DNA of 64,000 nt from Micromonospora halotolerans (GTDB lineage: Bacteria > Actinomycetota > Actinomycetes > Mycobacteriales > Micromonosporaceae), in assembly GCF_032108445.1 (NCBI RefSeq), contig NZ_CP134876.1:6324001-6388000 (forward strand). The letters are read 5' to 3'. The notes under the pieces are model-generated. The model worked only from the letters and a program-made list of their open reading frames with translations. It was not told where the DNA came from and searched no databases. Each line of letters starts with the position of its first letter. Positions within the stretch are counted from its first letter, which is position 1. Position numbers and translations under genes: made by a program. Of the stretch, positions 27,005-34,965 are shown in pieces.

Positions 27005-27385
27005 TCAGGCGGAAGGGTTCGTGCTCGGATCCACGGGCCGCTTGGATTTCGGGAGTTTGTCGACCACGAGCCGGTAGGAGCCGGTGACGAGCTCCTTCAC
27101 CAGGTTCTCGTCGAGGCTGGGCCCACCTGCTGCCGTGATCCAGTGCTTCTTGTCCATGTGGTAACCGGTCGTGATCTCTGCGTACTGCTCGCGCAGCCCA
27201 ACGGCCTCGTCCGGATCGGCCTTCAGGATCACGACGGGCTGTCCCGGCATGTCGGTCATGAGCATGAAGACCTTGCCGCCCACCTTGTACAGCTCCCAAT
27301 TCGGGTCGACACGGTGCTCGAACGTCACGTCCGGCAGATCTGTCGCGTACTCGTTCGCGACCTTCTGAAGTTCCTGTCCGTCCAT
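27005..27385 (-). CDS. MmcQ/YjbR-family protein
   Basis: This 126-aa protein has the CyaY-like YjbR fold. Recognisable parts are WELYKVGGKVFMLMTDMPGQ, the KADPDEAVGLREQY segment, and the H-W-I pair in GYHMDKKHWITA. The family binds DNA in vitro in some members, but its role is poorly known. Many members lie next to reductases and TetR regulators, as here. GAGGAG lies about 10 nt before the ATG. It is the fourth gene of the operon. Confidence 0.88.
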   Translation of the reverse strand: MDGQELQKVANEYATDLPDVTFEHRVDPNWELYKVGGKVFMLMTDMPGQPVVILKADPDEAVGLREQYAEITTGYHMDKKHWITAAGGPSLDENLVKELVTGSYRLVVDKLPKSKRPVDPSTNPSA

Positions 27386-27430
27386 AGCTGATCAGCTCCT
27401 CTAGCGATCGGTTCGCCCGGGCCGGGCGGC

Positions 27431-28078
27431 TCAGGCGAAGGTGAATAGACGCTCGGGCTCGAACCGCGACACGGGGGTCTTGTACTGCTTCGCCTCGTCG
27501 GGGTAGCCGAGCGCGAGCAGCACGGTGGTGGTGTATCCGGTCTCGCGGATGTTGAAGGCCTTGTCCACGCTGATCGGGTCGAAGCCTTCGAGCGGCATGG
27601 CCTCGACGCCGAGCTCGGCGGCCGCCATCATCGTCAGACCCATGACCATGTAAGTCTGCTTCTCCATCCAGTGGTAGGTGTCCTTGTAGCTGTATTTGCG
27701 CAGGCTCACGAAGTCACGGGTCATCGACTCCCACCGCTCCTGCTTAGCCTCGTCTGCGAACCGGCCGTCGGCCCGCTCCTTGGCGAATACCGCTTCGAGG
27801 TGGTGCTCGGGCACATCGGCCCGAGTGGTGAGGATGATGGTGTGCGAGGCGTTCAGGATCTTCTCGGCGTTGTCCTGGAACCGCTCGCCGAGGTTGGCCG
27901 CCAACCGCTCCTTGCCCTCCTGGGTAGACACGACGTAGAAGTGATTCGGCTGGATGTTCGTCGACGTGGGAGCCGAGCGCAGGAACCTCAGCAGCTGCTG
28001 AAGAGTCTCGTCCGGGATCGTCTTGCTGCCGTCGAAATACCGGCTGAGGTGCTTGCTCATGAGCTTGTCGAGATCCAT
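27431..28078 (-). CDS. Nitroreductase-family FMN enzyme (NfsB-like)
   Basis: This 215-aa protein has the usual NfsB length. It has the N-terminal FMN-binding region (RSAPTSTNIQPNHFYVVST) and the C-terminal FMN phosphate region near ALGYPDEAKQYKTPVSRF. MGLTMMAAAELGVEAMPLEG is the conserved helix and turn of the NfsB group. Members reduce nitroaromatics, quinones or flavins with NAD(P)H. In this operon it likely belongs to a response to quinone or electrophile stress together with the MDR reductase and the CMD protein. Confidence 0.9.
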   Translation of the reverse strand: MDLDKLMSKHLSRYFDGSKTIPDETLQQLLRFLRSAPTSTNIQPNHFYVVSTQEGKERLAANLGERFQDNAEKILNASHTIILTTRADVPEHHLEAVFAKERADGRFADEAKQERWESMTRDFVSLRKYSYKDTYHWMEKQTYMVMGLTMMAAAELGVEAMPLEGFDPISVDKAFNIRETGYTTTVLLALGYPDEAKQYKTPVSRFEPERLFTFA

Positions 28079-28137
28079 GTCATCGTGCTTTCTGTGGTGA
28101 TGAGTTGAGGGGCTGTGATGGTGGAAGTCGGATACGG

Positions 28138-28959
28138 CTAGGGCCTGCGGGCGAGGAGTTCGCTCACCCGGTCGAAGCTGATGCCTGTCGTGGCCGAGGC
28201 GATGTCGCCGGCCTTGAGCGCCGCCGCCGCCTGTTCGAGAGCACCCATCGCGTGCGTGTAGAGCGCAGGGCCCAGGCTGATGCGCTTCACCCCGGCCTTC
28301 TGCAGTTCAGAGACGGTCAGCACCTGGTCCGCCGGTGAGATGAGAACGTTCACGGGTGTCGGCGCGACGGCGGTGACGATTGCGACCAGGGACTCGAGGT
28401 CGGGCGGGAACGGCGCGTAGAGCACGTCGGCGCCGACCTCGGCGAAGGCCGTCAGCCGTCGGATGGTGTCATCGAGGTCAGGCCTCCCCTGGATGAAGTT
28501 GTCGGTGCGAGCGGTGACGACGATGCGTCGCTTCGCCGCGGCGACCGCACTGCGAACCCGGCCTACCGCGTCGTCGAAGTCGCGGATCGGGTCATCGGGA
28601 TTCCCGGTGGTGTCCTCGATCCCGATGCCGGCCAGCGCGTGCGCGACGGCGCTGTCCACAGTCACGGCGACGTCCTCGGCGGTGACGCCGTAGCCGTCCT
28701 CGAAGTCACCGTTGACGGGCAACCCCGTGAGCCGGCCGAGCATCTGTGCGTGGTCGAGATGCTCGTCGCGGGTGATGCTGTGGCGTCCGTCGATGCGGCC
28801 GAGCGCGGCCGCCAGGGCCGCCGACGACGTGCCGACGGCCTCGAAGCCGGCATCCGCCAGGACCAATGCCGACACGCCATCCCAGGCGTTCGGCATGACG
28901 AGGCCCCCTTCTCGGGTGTGCAGTGCCATGAACTTCTCATAGAGCTCAGAACCGGGCAT
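28138..28959 (-). CDS. Isocitrate lyase/PEP mutase-superfamily enzyme
   Basis: This 273-aa TIM-barrel protein has the family's substrate and metal motifs: VMPNAWDGVSALVLADAGF, the GDFEDGYG metal loop, and VTARTDNF. The catalytic KKCGH motif of true isocitrate lyases is absent, so it is one of the carboxyphosphonoenolpyruvate mutase/oxaloacetate decarboxylase-like group. Its reaction is unknown; members cleave or form C-C or P-C bonds next to a carboxylate. It lies between the CMD and nitroreductase genes with gaps of 59-78 nt. Confidence 0.87.
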   Translation of the reverse strand: MPGSELYEKFMALHTREGGLVMPNAWDGVSALVLADAGFEAVGTSSAALAAALGRIDGRHSITRDEHLDHAQMLGRLTGLPVNGDFEDGYGVTAEDVAVTVDSAVAHALAGIGIEDTTGNPDDPIRDFDDAVGRVRSAVAAAKRRIVVTARTDNFIQGRPDLDDTIRRLTAFAEVGADVLYAPFPPDLESLVAIVTAVAPTPVNVLISPADQVLTVSELQKAGVKRISLGPALYTHAMGALEQAAAALKAGDIASATTGISFDRVSELLARRP

Positions 28960-29037
28960 GTCGTCCCTTTCCGGTGCGGTCGATCAGGGCGAGGGTTCGA
29001 CCGGTCAGGCCGCTGTTCTCGCAAGTTCGGTAAGCGC

Positions 29038-29571
29038 TCATGCGAGGTCGGGGGCCGGGATGTCGACGTCGGTCAGGTTCACGTTGTTGAGGTAGTTGGT
29101 CAGCAGTGCCCGGACGACCAGCGTGACGATCGCCAAGATCTCCGGATCGGTGTACCCGGCCCCTTGGACGGCCGCGAGGTCGGCATCGCTGACCCGTCCG
29201 CGCGTCTCGATCACCCGCTGGGCGAAGCGAGCCACCGCAGCCCGCTTCGGATCGACCGAGCTTCCCGCCCGCGCCAGCTCGATGTCCTCCGCGGACATGC
29301 CGCCCTTCAGGGACCCGGCCGTGTGCAGCGCCAGGCAGTAGTCGCAGCCATCGGCTTCGGACACGGCCAGCGCGATCGTGTGGCGCGTCCTTGCGTCCAG
29401 GAGCCTGCTCGCCTTCGTCTGCACCGTCATGACGAGATCGAGGACGGTCGGGTTCGACGCGAGCATGGTGAACATGTTCGGTACGAAGCCGAACTGCGCG
29501 CCGACCTGGTCAAGCGTGCTCCGCACGTCGGCGGAGGGCTCGTCGGCAGGAAAAACGTTCAGGCGTGACAT
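29038..29571 (-). CDS. Carboxymuconolactone decarboxylase/AhpD-like protein
   Basis: From ATG 29571 the protein has 177 residues. It carries the AhpD-type redox site DGCDYCLALH with Cys76, Cys79 and His83, preceded by RTRHTIALAVSEA. This supports peroxidase or disulfide-reductase activity instead of the lactone decarboxylation that gives the family its name. It is the first gene of the five-gene operon, divergent from the TetR gene. A longer frame to 29646 would run into the promoter and is unlikely. Confidence 0.9.
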   Translation of the reverse strand: MSRLNVFPADEPSADVRSTLDQVGAQFGFVPNMFTMLASNPTVLDLVMTVQTKASRLLDARTRHTIALAVSEADGCDYCLALHTAGSLKGGMSAEDIELARAGSSVDPKRAAVARFAQRVIETRGRVSDADLAAVQGAGYTDPEILAIVTLVVRALLTNYLNNVNLTDVDIPAPDLA

Positions 29572-29672
29572 GGGAAGTCCACTCCGGTCCGTGTGCGGTG
29601 GTGGTCGGTAACCGACCTGGGTCAGGTTTTGGGCTGCGCGGCCCACTCGCTAGATGCAACACTACACAAGAC

Positions 29673-29701
29673 TGGGCTGTCAAGCCCACTTTTGGTAAGA
29701 T
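29673..29701. promoter_or_regulatory. TetR operator between divergent promoters
   Basis: A 16-bp palindrome, TGGGCT-TGAC-AGCCCA on the minus strand, lies at 29673-29688 between the operon and its TetR gene. Its centre contains TTGACA (minus strand, 29683-29678), a perfect -35 hexamer for the operon. On the plus strand TAAGAT (29696-29701) is a good -10 for the TetR gene, 7 nt before its ATG, which suggests a leaderless transcript. A repressor bound here would block both promoters. The -10 of the operon is weak (GTTGCA or TTGCAT). Confidence 0.6.
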
Positions 29702-29708
29702 GTGAATC

Positions 29709-30344
29709 ATGAAGGCCACGACGACAGCGCGAGAGCCTCGCCAGCTCACCGAGAAGGGGCAGGCGACGCGCGCCCGGATACTGGAGCAGGCCGCCGCGCT
29801 CATCTACGCCGAGGGCGTCCACGCCACGAACAACGACAAGCTCCGGCGCGCCGCCGGCGTCAGCGGGTCGCAGATCAACCACTACTTCCCGACCAAGGAG
29901 AGCCTCGTCCTGGCGGTGATCGAATGGCAGGCTGAACGCGTCCTCGGGCTCCATCGCAGCGAACAGTTCGACGGCTTCGAGAGCCTCGAGGGGTTTCGGA
30001 AGTGGGCAGCGTTCTATATCGGGTATGAACGCGCCTACCACGAAGGCTGCAGCCTCGGGTCGCTCGCCAGCGAGATCATCAAGACCGACCTCGACGTTCA
30101 CGATGAGCTTGCGCATGCGTTCGCCCAGTGGCGAGAGATCTTCCGCGACGCGCTCCTCGGCCTGCAGCGGCAGGGCCGTCTGAGCAACGAGGCCGACCCC
30201 GGGCAGCTCGCGAGCCTGCTCCTTGCGGCGTTCCAGGGCGGCATGCTCCTCGCACAAGTCGCCCGGGGCATCTCCCCCCTCAGGGACGCCCTGGAAGCCG
30301 CTCTCGACTACATCGAGACCTTCGCGATCCCGCACGGCACATAG
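29709..30344 (+). CDS. TetR-family transcriptional repressor
   Basis: This 211-aa protein has an N-terminal helix-turn-helix: ARILEQAAALIYAEGVHAT, then KLRRAAGVSGSQINHYFPTK. The ligand domain has the TetR_C layout with GSLASEIIKTD. It is divergent from the redox operon with a palindrome between the two, so it very probably represses that operon and itself. The inducer is unknown; an electrophile or quinone would fit the enzymes. The ATG lies directly after the -10, with no room for a ribosome site. Confidence 0.92.
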   Translation: MKATTTAREPRQLTEKGQATRARILEQAAALIYAEGVHATNNDKLRRAAGVSGSQINHYFPTKESLVLAVIEWQAERVLGLHRSEQFDGFESLEGFRKWAAFYIGYERAYHEGCSLGSLASEIIKTDLDVHDELAHAFAQWREIFRDALLGLQRQGRLSNEADPGQLASLLLAAFQGGMLLAQVARGISPLRDALEAALDYIETFAIPHGT

Positions 30345-30729
30345 GCAACTGGAACCGAATCGGCCGTCCGGGTCCCGGCCTCACAGCCGACAGCGCCCTG
30401 CGTGAATTGCCCAGACGGCGCCCGGCTCTTCCTCACCACCGCCCACTTCGGGTTACCGCCGGAAGCCGTCGGGCGCTCCGGCGGCGTCTTCGTCGCGGAG
30501 GTTGACGTGCGGGCACTCCGGCGGCCGCCTACGGTGGCATCCTGCCGGACGCGGGCTGACTCCGCCGGCACGGCCGAAGAGGTTCCTGGTGCTGACGGCG
30601 GCATTGTTCGCCGTCGCCAGCGCCGGGGTGCCGCCTGTGCGGTGGACCTGGCGCACCGTTGTGGGGCAGGCCCACCAGAAGCCCGCCCCACACCCGTGGG
30701 CCTCGGACTGGCCGTCAGCGCGGCCGGGT
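30345..30729. terminator. Intergenic stretch with a possible terminator hairpin for the lut end
   Basis: No gene is convincing in these 385 bp; one short plus-strand frame is probably noise. Just past the end of lutC, 30668-30675 (AGGCCCAC) can pair with 30696-30703 (GTGGGCCT), giving an 8-bp stem with a 20-nt loop. There is no T tract, which is common for actinobacterial terminators. Confidence 0.35.
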
Positions 30730-31332
30730 TCAGGCCGTGATGATCACGTGCAGGTTGCGGGGTCCGTGGACGCCCTCGACCCGGTTGAGTTCGATGTCGC
30801 TGGTGGCCGACGGCCCGCTGATCCAGGTCAGGGGCCGGTGTGGAGTGATGCGGGTGAGGGCGTCGGGCACGGTGGCGACGACCTGGTCGCTGCGCACCAC
30901 GCACACGTGCACGTCGGGCAGCAGCGTGATGATCCGGCGACCCTGGTCCGGGGCGCCGTCGAGCACGATGGTGCCGGTCTCGGCCACGGCAACGGCCGCT
31001 GCGGTGACGACCCCGTCCAGGGCCGCGATCCGCGCCGCGGTGAGGTTGTCGTCCGGCACCGCGCGGACGCTGCCGGGCAGCCAGTGCCGGGGCAGGCCGG
31101 GTGGCACCACGACCTGCCGGCCGCCGAGCACCTCATCGACGATCCGGGCCACGTCGGTGTCGGCGCACCGGTGCACGGTGGCCCGGTAGTCGGTGAGCCG
31201 GTCCACGAACAGGTCGAGGTCGGTGGCGACGGCGCCGGCGGGCCGGTACTCCCGGGGCACCGGCGCCGGCGCGACCCGCGGGTCGCCGAGGGCCGCGCGG
31301 ATCCGGCCGAGAACGACGTCCCGCGCGGTCAC
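30730..31332 (-). CDS. lutC: LutC: LUD-domain subunit of L-lactate oxidation
   Basis: The start is GTG 31332, overlapping the lutB stop (GTGA); the protein has about 200 residues. The LUD fold is seen in AVAVAETGTIVLDGAPDQGR and ending TSDIELNRVEGVHGPRNLHV. LutABC oxidises L-lactate to pyruvate through iron-sulfur centres independent of classical flavin lactate dehydrogenase. It is the last gene of the rhamnose operon, so its substrate is most likely lactate formed from rhamnose-derived lactaldehyde. Confidence 0.9.
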   Translation of the reverse strand: MTARDVVLGRIRAALGDPRVAPAPVPREYRPAGAVATDLDLFVDRLTDYRATVHRCADTDVARIVDEVLGGRQVVVPPGLPRHWLPGSVRAVPDDNLTAARIAALDGVVTAAAVAVAETGTIVLDGAPDQGRRIITLLPDVHVCVVRSDQVVATVPDALTRITPHRPLTWISGPSATSDIELNRVEGVHGPRNLHVIITA

Positions 31333-32759
31333 CGCTGCGCCCACCACTGGCGGAAGGTCTGCGGAGGCGGCTCGGGCAGGTCGCGGCTGGCCGTCCAGCC
31401 GGACAGCGGCGGCGGCAGGCCGCGCCCGCGCGGGCCGGCGAGCCGGCTCAGCTTCGCGGCGCGCTGCGCGGCCGCGTACAGCGCCGGGTGGTCCATGGTG
31501 TACGCGGCCGCGGCCATCGCCGCCGCCTCGGCGCGGGGGTGGGGGGCCTCGGCGCGCAGGTGCACCAGGATCGACGGGATGTCGATCATCACCGGGCAGG
31601 CGTCGTAGCAGGCGCCGCAGAGCGACGACGCGTACGGCAGCGAGGCGTTGTCGGCCACCCCGGTCAGCTGCGGGGACAGCACCGCCCCGATCGGCCCCGG
31701 ATAGACCGACCCGTACGCGTGCCCGCCCGTGCGCTCGTACACCGGGCAGACGTTCAGGCAGGCCGAGCAACGGATGCAGTGCAACGCCTGCCGGCCCACC
31801 TCGTCGGCGAGCACCGCGCTGCGCCCGTTGTCCAACAGCACCAGGTGAAACGCCTGCGGCCCATCGCCCGGCGTGACCCCCGTCCACATCGACGTGTAGG
31901 GGTTCATCCGCTCCCCCGTCGACGCCCGAGGCAGCAGCTGGAGGAACACCTCCAGGTCCCGCCAGGTGGGGACGACCTTCTCGATGCCCATCACGGTGAT
32001 CAGGGTCTCCGGCAGGGTGAGACACATCCGCCCGTTGCCCTCCGACTCCACCACAGCCAGGGTGCCCGTCTCGGCGACGGCGAAATTCGCCCCGGAGACG
32101 GCCACCCGCGTGCTGAGGAACGTCTCCCGCAGGTGCCGGCGCGCCGCCGCCGCCAGGACCGCCGGCTCATCGGTCAACCCCGGGTCGACGTCGGGCATCT
32201 CGCGCAGGAAGATCTCCCGGATCTCCGCCCGGTTGCGGTGGATCGCCGGCACCAGAATATGACTCGGTTTATCCCGCCCGAGCTGCACGATCAACTCGGC
32301 CAGATCCGTCTCCACCGGCTCGATCCCGACCGCCTCCAGCGCCTCGTTCAGGCCGATCTCCTGCGTGGCCATCGACTTGACCTTCATCACCCGGTCCGCG
32401 CCAGCCGCCCGCACCAGGCCGGTCACGATCCGATTGGCCTCCACCGCGTCGACCGCCCAGTGCACCGTGCCACCCGCCGCGGTCACCGCCGCCTCCAACT
32501 GCTCCAACAACTCGGGCAGGCGCGCCATCGTGTCGGCCTTGACCGCCGAGCCGGCGGCCCGCAACTGTTGCCAGTCCGGCACCTCGGCGATGACCGCACC
32601 GGACTTGGCCCGGATCGTGGTCGTGGCGTGCCGCAGGTTGCGGCGCAGTTGCGGGTCGGCCAGGCCACGGCGCGCGGCGGCCGGGAACGGCTCGCCCTCG
32701 CGCAGGTGGCCCACCCCCCGAGGGGCCGTCGTCGGCATGCCCAGGAACGTCCGCGTCAT
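31329..32759 (-). CDS. lutB: LutB: iron-sulfur LUD subunit of L-lactate oxidation
   Basis: This 476-aa protein starts at ATG 32759, overlapping the lutA stop by 4 nt. The N-terminal LUD domain has KVKSMATQEIGLNEALEAVG and ANFAVAETGTLAVVESEGNG. The ferredoxin-like part carries two clusters of cysteines, CIRCSACLNVCPVY and CGACYDACPV, that bind [4Fe-4S] centres. The C-terminal DUF3390-like tail is present. A longer in-frame region to 33113 is shadow of lutA. Confidence 0.93.
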   Translation of the reverse strand: MTRTFLGMPTTAPRGVGHLREGEPFPAAARRGLADPQLRRNLRHATTTIRAKSGAVIAEVPDWQQLRAAGSAVKADTMARLPELLEQLEAAVTAAGGTVHWAVDAVEANRIVTGLVRAAGADRVMKVKSMATQEIGLNEALEAVGIEPVETDLAELIVQLGRDKPSHILVPAIHRNRAEIREIFLREMPDVDPGLTDEPAVLAAAARRHLRETFLSTRVAVSGANFAVAETGTLAVVESEGNGRMCLTLPETLITVMGIEKVVPTWRDLEVFLQLLPRASTGERMNPYTSMWTGVTPGDGPQAFHLVLLDNGRSAVLADEVGRQALHCIRCSACLNVCPVYERTGGHAYGSVYPGPIGAVLSPQLTGVADNASLPYASSLCGACYDACPVMIDIPSILVHLRAEAPHPRAEAAAMAAAAYTMDHPALYAAAQRAAKLSRLAGPRGRGLPPPLSGWTASRDLPEPPPQTFRQWWAQR

Positions 32760-33529
32760 GACCGCACCTCCCGGCGGGCCTGCTTCCCCGCCCGGTCCTC
32801 GTCCTCCGTGCTGGCCAGGATCTCCGCCAGGTGCACCGTCCGCACCCCCGCCCGCAGGCGCGACAGCCCGCCACCGATGTGCATCAGGCACGACGCGTCC
32901 CCGGCGGCGCACACGTCCGCCCTCGTGGCCAGCACATTGCGCATCTTGTCCGCCAACATCGCCGTCGACGTGTCCGCGTTCTTCACCGCGAACGTGCCCC
33001 CGAAACCACAACACTGCTCCGCTTCCGGCAACTCCGCCAGCTCCAGCCCCCGCACCGCGCGCAGCAGCCGCAGCGGTTTGTCCCCCACCCGCAGCATGCG
33101 CAGCGAGTGACACGTCGGGTGGTACGTCACTCGGTGTGGGAAGTAGGCGCCGACGTCGGTCACCCTGAGCACGTCCACCAGCAGCTCGGACAGCTCGTAG
33201 GTGCGCCGGCCGATCTCCTCGGCCCGGCTGGCCAGCCGCTCGTCACCGGCCCGGCGCGCCACCATCGCGTGCTGGTGCCGCACCGACCCCACACACGAGC
33301 CCGACGGCGCCACCACCACCTCGAACGGGGCGAACACCCGCACATGCCGGCGCACCAACCGCAACGCCTCATCCGGATAACCGGTGTTGACGTGCATCTG
33401 CCCGCAACACGTCTGATCCTCAGGAAAGACCACCTCATGGCCCAGACGCTCCAGCAGCCGCACCGTCGCCCTGGCCGCCTCCGGGAAGAGGGTGTCAGCC
33501 AGGCAGGTCACGAACAGGGCGATCCGCAT
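32756..33529 (-). CDS. lutA: LutA: cysteine-rich CCG-domain subunit of L-lactate oxidation
   Basis: This 257-aa protein has two CCG domains, as in the glycolate oxidase GlcF/heterodisulfide reductase family: FPEDQTCCGQMHVNTG and PEAEQCCGFGGTFAVKNAD, plus YHPTCHSLR between them. These Cys bind iron-sulfur clusters that pass electrons in lactate oxidation. The stop of rhaB is 2 nt upstream, so the lut genes are part of the rhamnose transcript. Confidence 0.93.
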   Translation of the reverse strand: MRIALFVTCLADTLFPEAARATVRLLERLGHEVVFPEDQTCCGQMHVNTGYPDEALRLVRRHVRVFAPFEVVVAPSGSCVGSVRHQHAMVARRAGDERLASRAEEIGRRTYELSELLVDVLRVTDVGAYFPHRVTYHPTCHSLRMLRVGDKPLRLLRAVRGLELAELPEAEQCCGFGGTFAVKNADTSTAMLADKMRNVLATRADVCAAGDASCLMHIGGGLSRLRAGVRTVHLAEILASTEDEDRAGKQARREVRS

Positions 33530-33531
33530 CC

Positions 33532-34965
33532 TCAGCCACCCACCCGATCCTCGGCGGCTCGCCAGGCCGCCTGGCCACCTCGCGGCTCGTATCGAACGAG
33601 GTGCTGGGTCTCGCGCAGGAGGGCCCGCAGTGCCGGCAGGTCGCCGCCGACGGCGCCGGCGGCCCGGGCCTGTACCAGGATGTTACCGAGTGCGGTGGCC
33701 TCGACCGGGCCGGCGATCACCGGCAGCCCGCAGGCGTCGGCGGTCAGCTGGCAGAGCAGGTCGTTGCGGGCGCCGCCGCCGACGATGTGCACGGCGTCGA
33801 CGTCCCGGCCGGACAGCTGCTGCGCCTGCTGGACGGCTCGCCGGTGGGCCAGCGCCAGGCTGTCGAGGATGCAGCGGACCGTGGCGGCCGGGCTGGCCGG
33901 CACGGGCTCGCCCGCGCGCCGGCAGGAGTCAGCGATCCGCGCCGGCATGTCGCCGGGCGGCAGGAACACCGGGTCGTCGGGGTCGACGACGGACCGGAAG
34001 GCCGGCTCCTTCGCCGCCTGCCGCAGCAGGTCGGGCAGGTCGACCGGACCCCAGGCCCGAGCTGACTCCTGGAGCAGCCACAGTCCCATCACGTTGCGCA
34101 GGTAGCGGATCGTGCCGTCGACACCGGACTCGTTGGTGAAGTTGGCCTGGCGGCTGGCCGCGGTGAGGACCGGGGCGTCGAGTTCGACGCCAACGAGGGA
34201 CCAGGTGCCGCAGGAGATGTAGGCGAACTTCTCCCCTGCGGCCGGTACGCCGACGACGGCGGACGCGGTGTCGTGGGAGCCGACGGCCACCACCTCGGGC
34301 GTGCCGGCGAGCCCCAGATCGGGCCGGACCGGCCCGATCCGGGTGCCCGGCTCGTGCAGGGGCGGGAACAGGCCGGTGCCGATGCCCGCGTCGGCCATCA
34401 GGTCGGTGGCCCACGCGCGGCGGCGTAGGTCGTACAGCTGGGTGGTCGAGGCGTTGGTGACTTCGGCCCCGATGTGATTGGTGAGCCAGTAGGTGATGAG
34501 GTCCGGGATCAGCAGGAGCCGGTCGGCGGTTTCCAGCTGTGGTGTGCCGGCCGCCGCGACCAGCTGGTAGAGGGTGTTGAACGGCAGCTGCTGCAACCCG
34601 GTGGTGGCGTACAGCCGCTCCTCTCCCAGTTGCTTCGCCACCCGCTCGGCCACCCCGTCGGTGCGCGCGTCGCGGTAGTGCACCGGGTTGCCCAGCAGCT
34701 CCCCGGACCGGTCGAGCAGCCCGTAGTCGACGGCCCAGGAGTCGACGCCGATGCTCGTCACCGGGCCGGCGGCCCGAAGCCCGGTGCGGACGCCGTGCCA
34801 CAGGTTGAGGATGTCCCAGTGCAGCGTGCCGCGGACGCGGACGGGCTCGTTGGGGAAGCGGTACGCCGCGGTGAGCTCCACCCTGCTCTCGCCGACGCGG
34901 CCGACCATGACCCGCCCGCTGGACGCGCCGAGGTCGACCGCCGCGACGTCGACGACGGCGCTCAC
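33532..34965 (-). CDS. rhaB: Rhamnulokinase (RhaB, FGGY carbohydrate kinase)
   Basis: This 477-aa FGGY kinase begins VAAVDLGASSGRVMVG (phosphate 1 loop) and continues with IGVDSWAVDYGLLD. FTNESGVDGTIRYLRNVMGL and HIVGGGARNDLLCQLTAD complete the rhamnulokinase pattern. It phosphorylates L-rhamnulose at C1. It overlaps the aldolase gene upstream by 4 nt and precedes lutA by 2 nt. Confidence 0.93.
   Translation of the reverse strand: MSAVVDVAAVDLGASSGRVMVGRVGESRVELTAAYRFPNEPVRVRGTLHWDILNLWHGVRTGLRAAGPVTSIGVDSWAVDYGLLDRSGELLGNPVHYRDARTDGVAERVAKQLGEERLYATTGLQQLPFNTLYQLVAAAGTPQLETADRLLLIPDLITYWLTNHIGAEVTNASTTQLYDLRRRAWATDLMADAGIGTGLFPPLHEPGTRIGPVRPDLGLAGTPEVVAVGSHDTASAVVGVPAAGEKFAYISCGTWSLVGVELDAPVLTAASRQANFTNESGVDGTIRYLRNVMGLWLLQESARAWGPVDLPDLLRQAAKEPAFRSVVDPDDPVFLPPGDMPARIADSCRRAGEPVPASPAATVRCILDSLALAHRRAVQQAQQLSGRDVDAVHIVGGGARNDLLCQLTADACGLPVIAGPVEATALGNILVQARAAGAVGGDLPALRALLRETQHLVRYEPRGGQAAWRAAEDRVGG

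Noticed and set aside
28138..28959. True isocitrate lyase of the glyoxylate shunt
   Set aside because: The protein is only 273 aa and lacks the KKCGH catalytic motif.
30402..30740. Plus-strand 112-codon frame after the TetR gene
   Set aside because: No ribosome site or family, and it overlaps the lutC end and the putative terminator.
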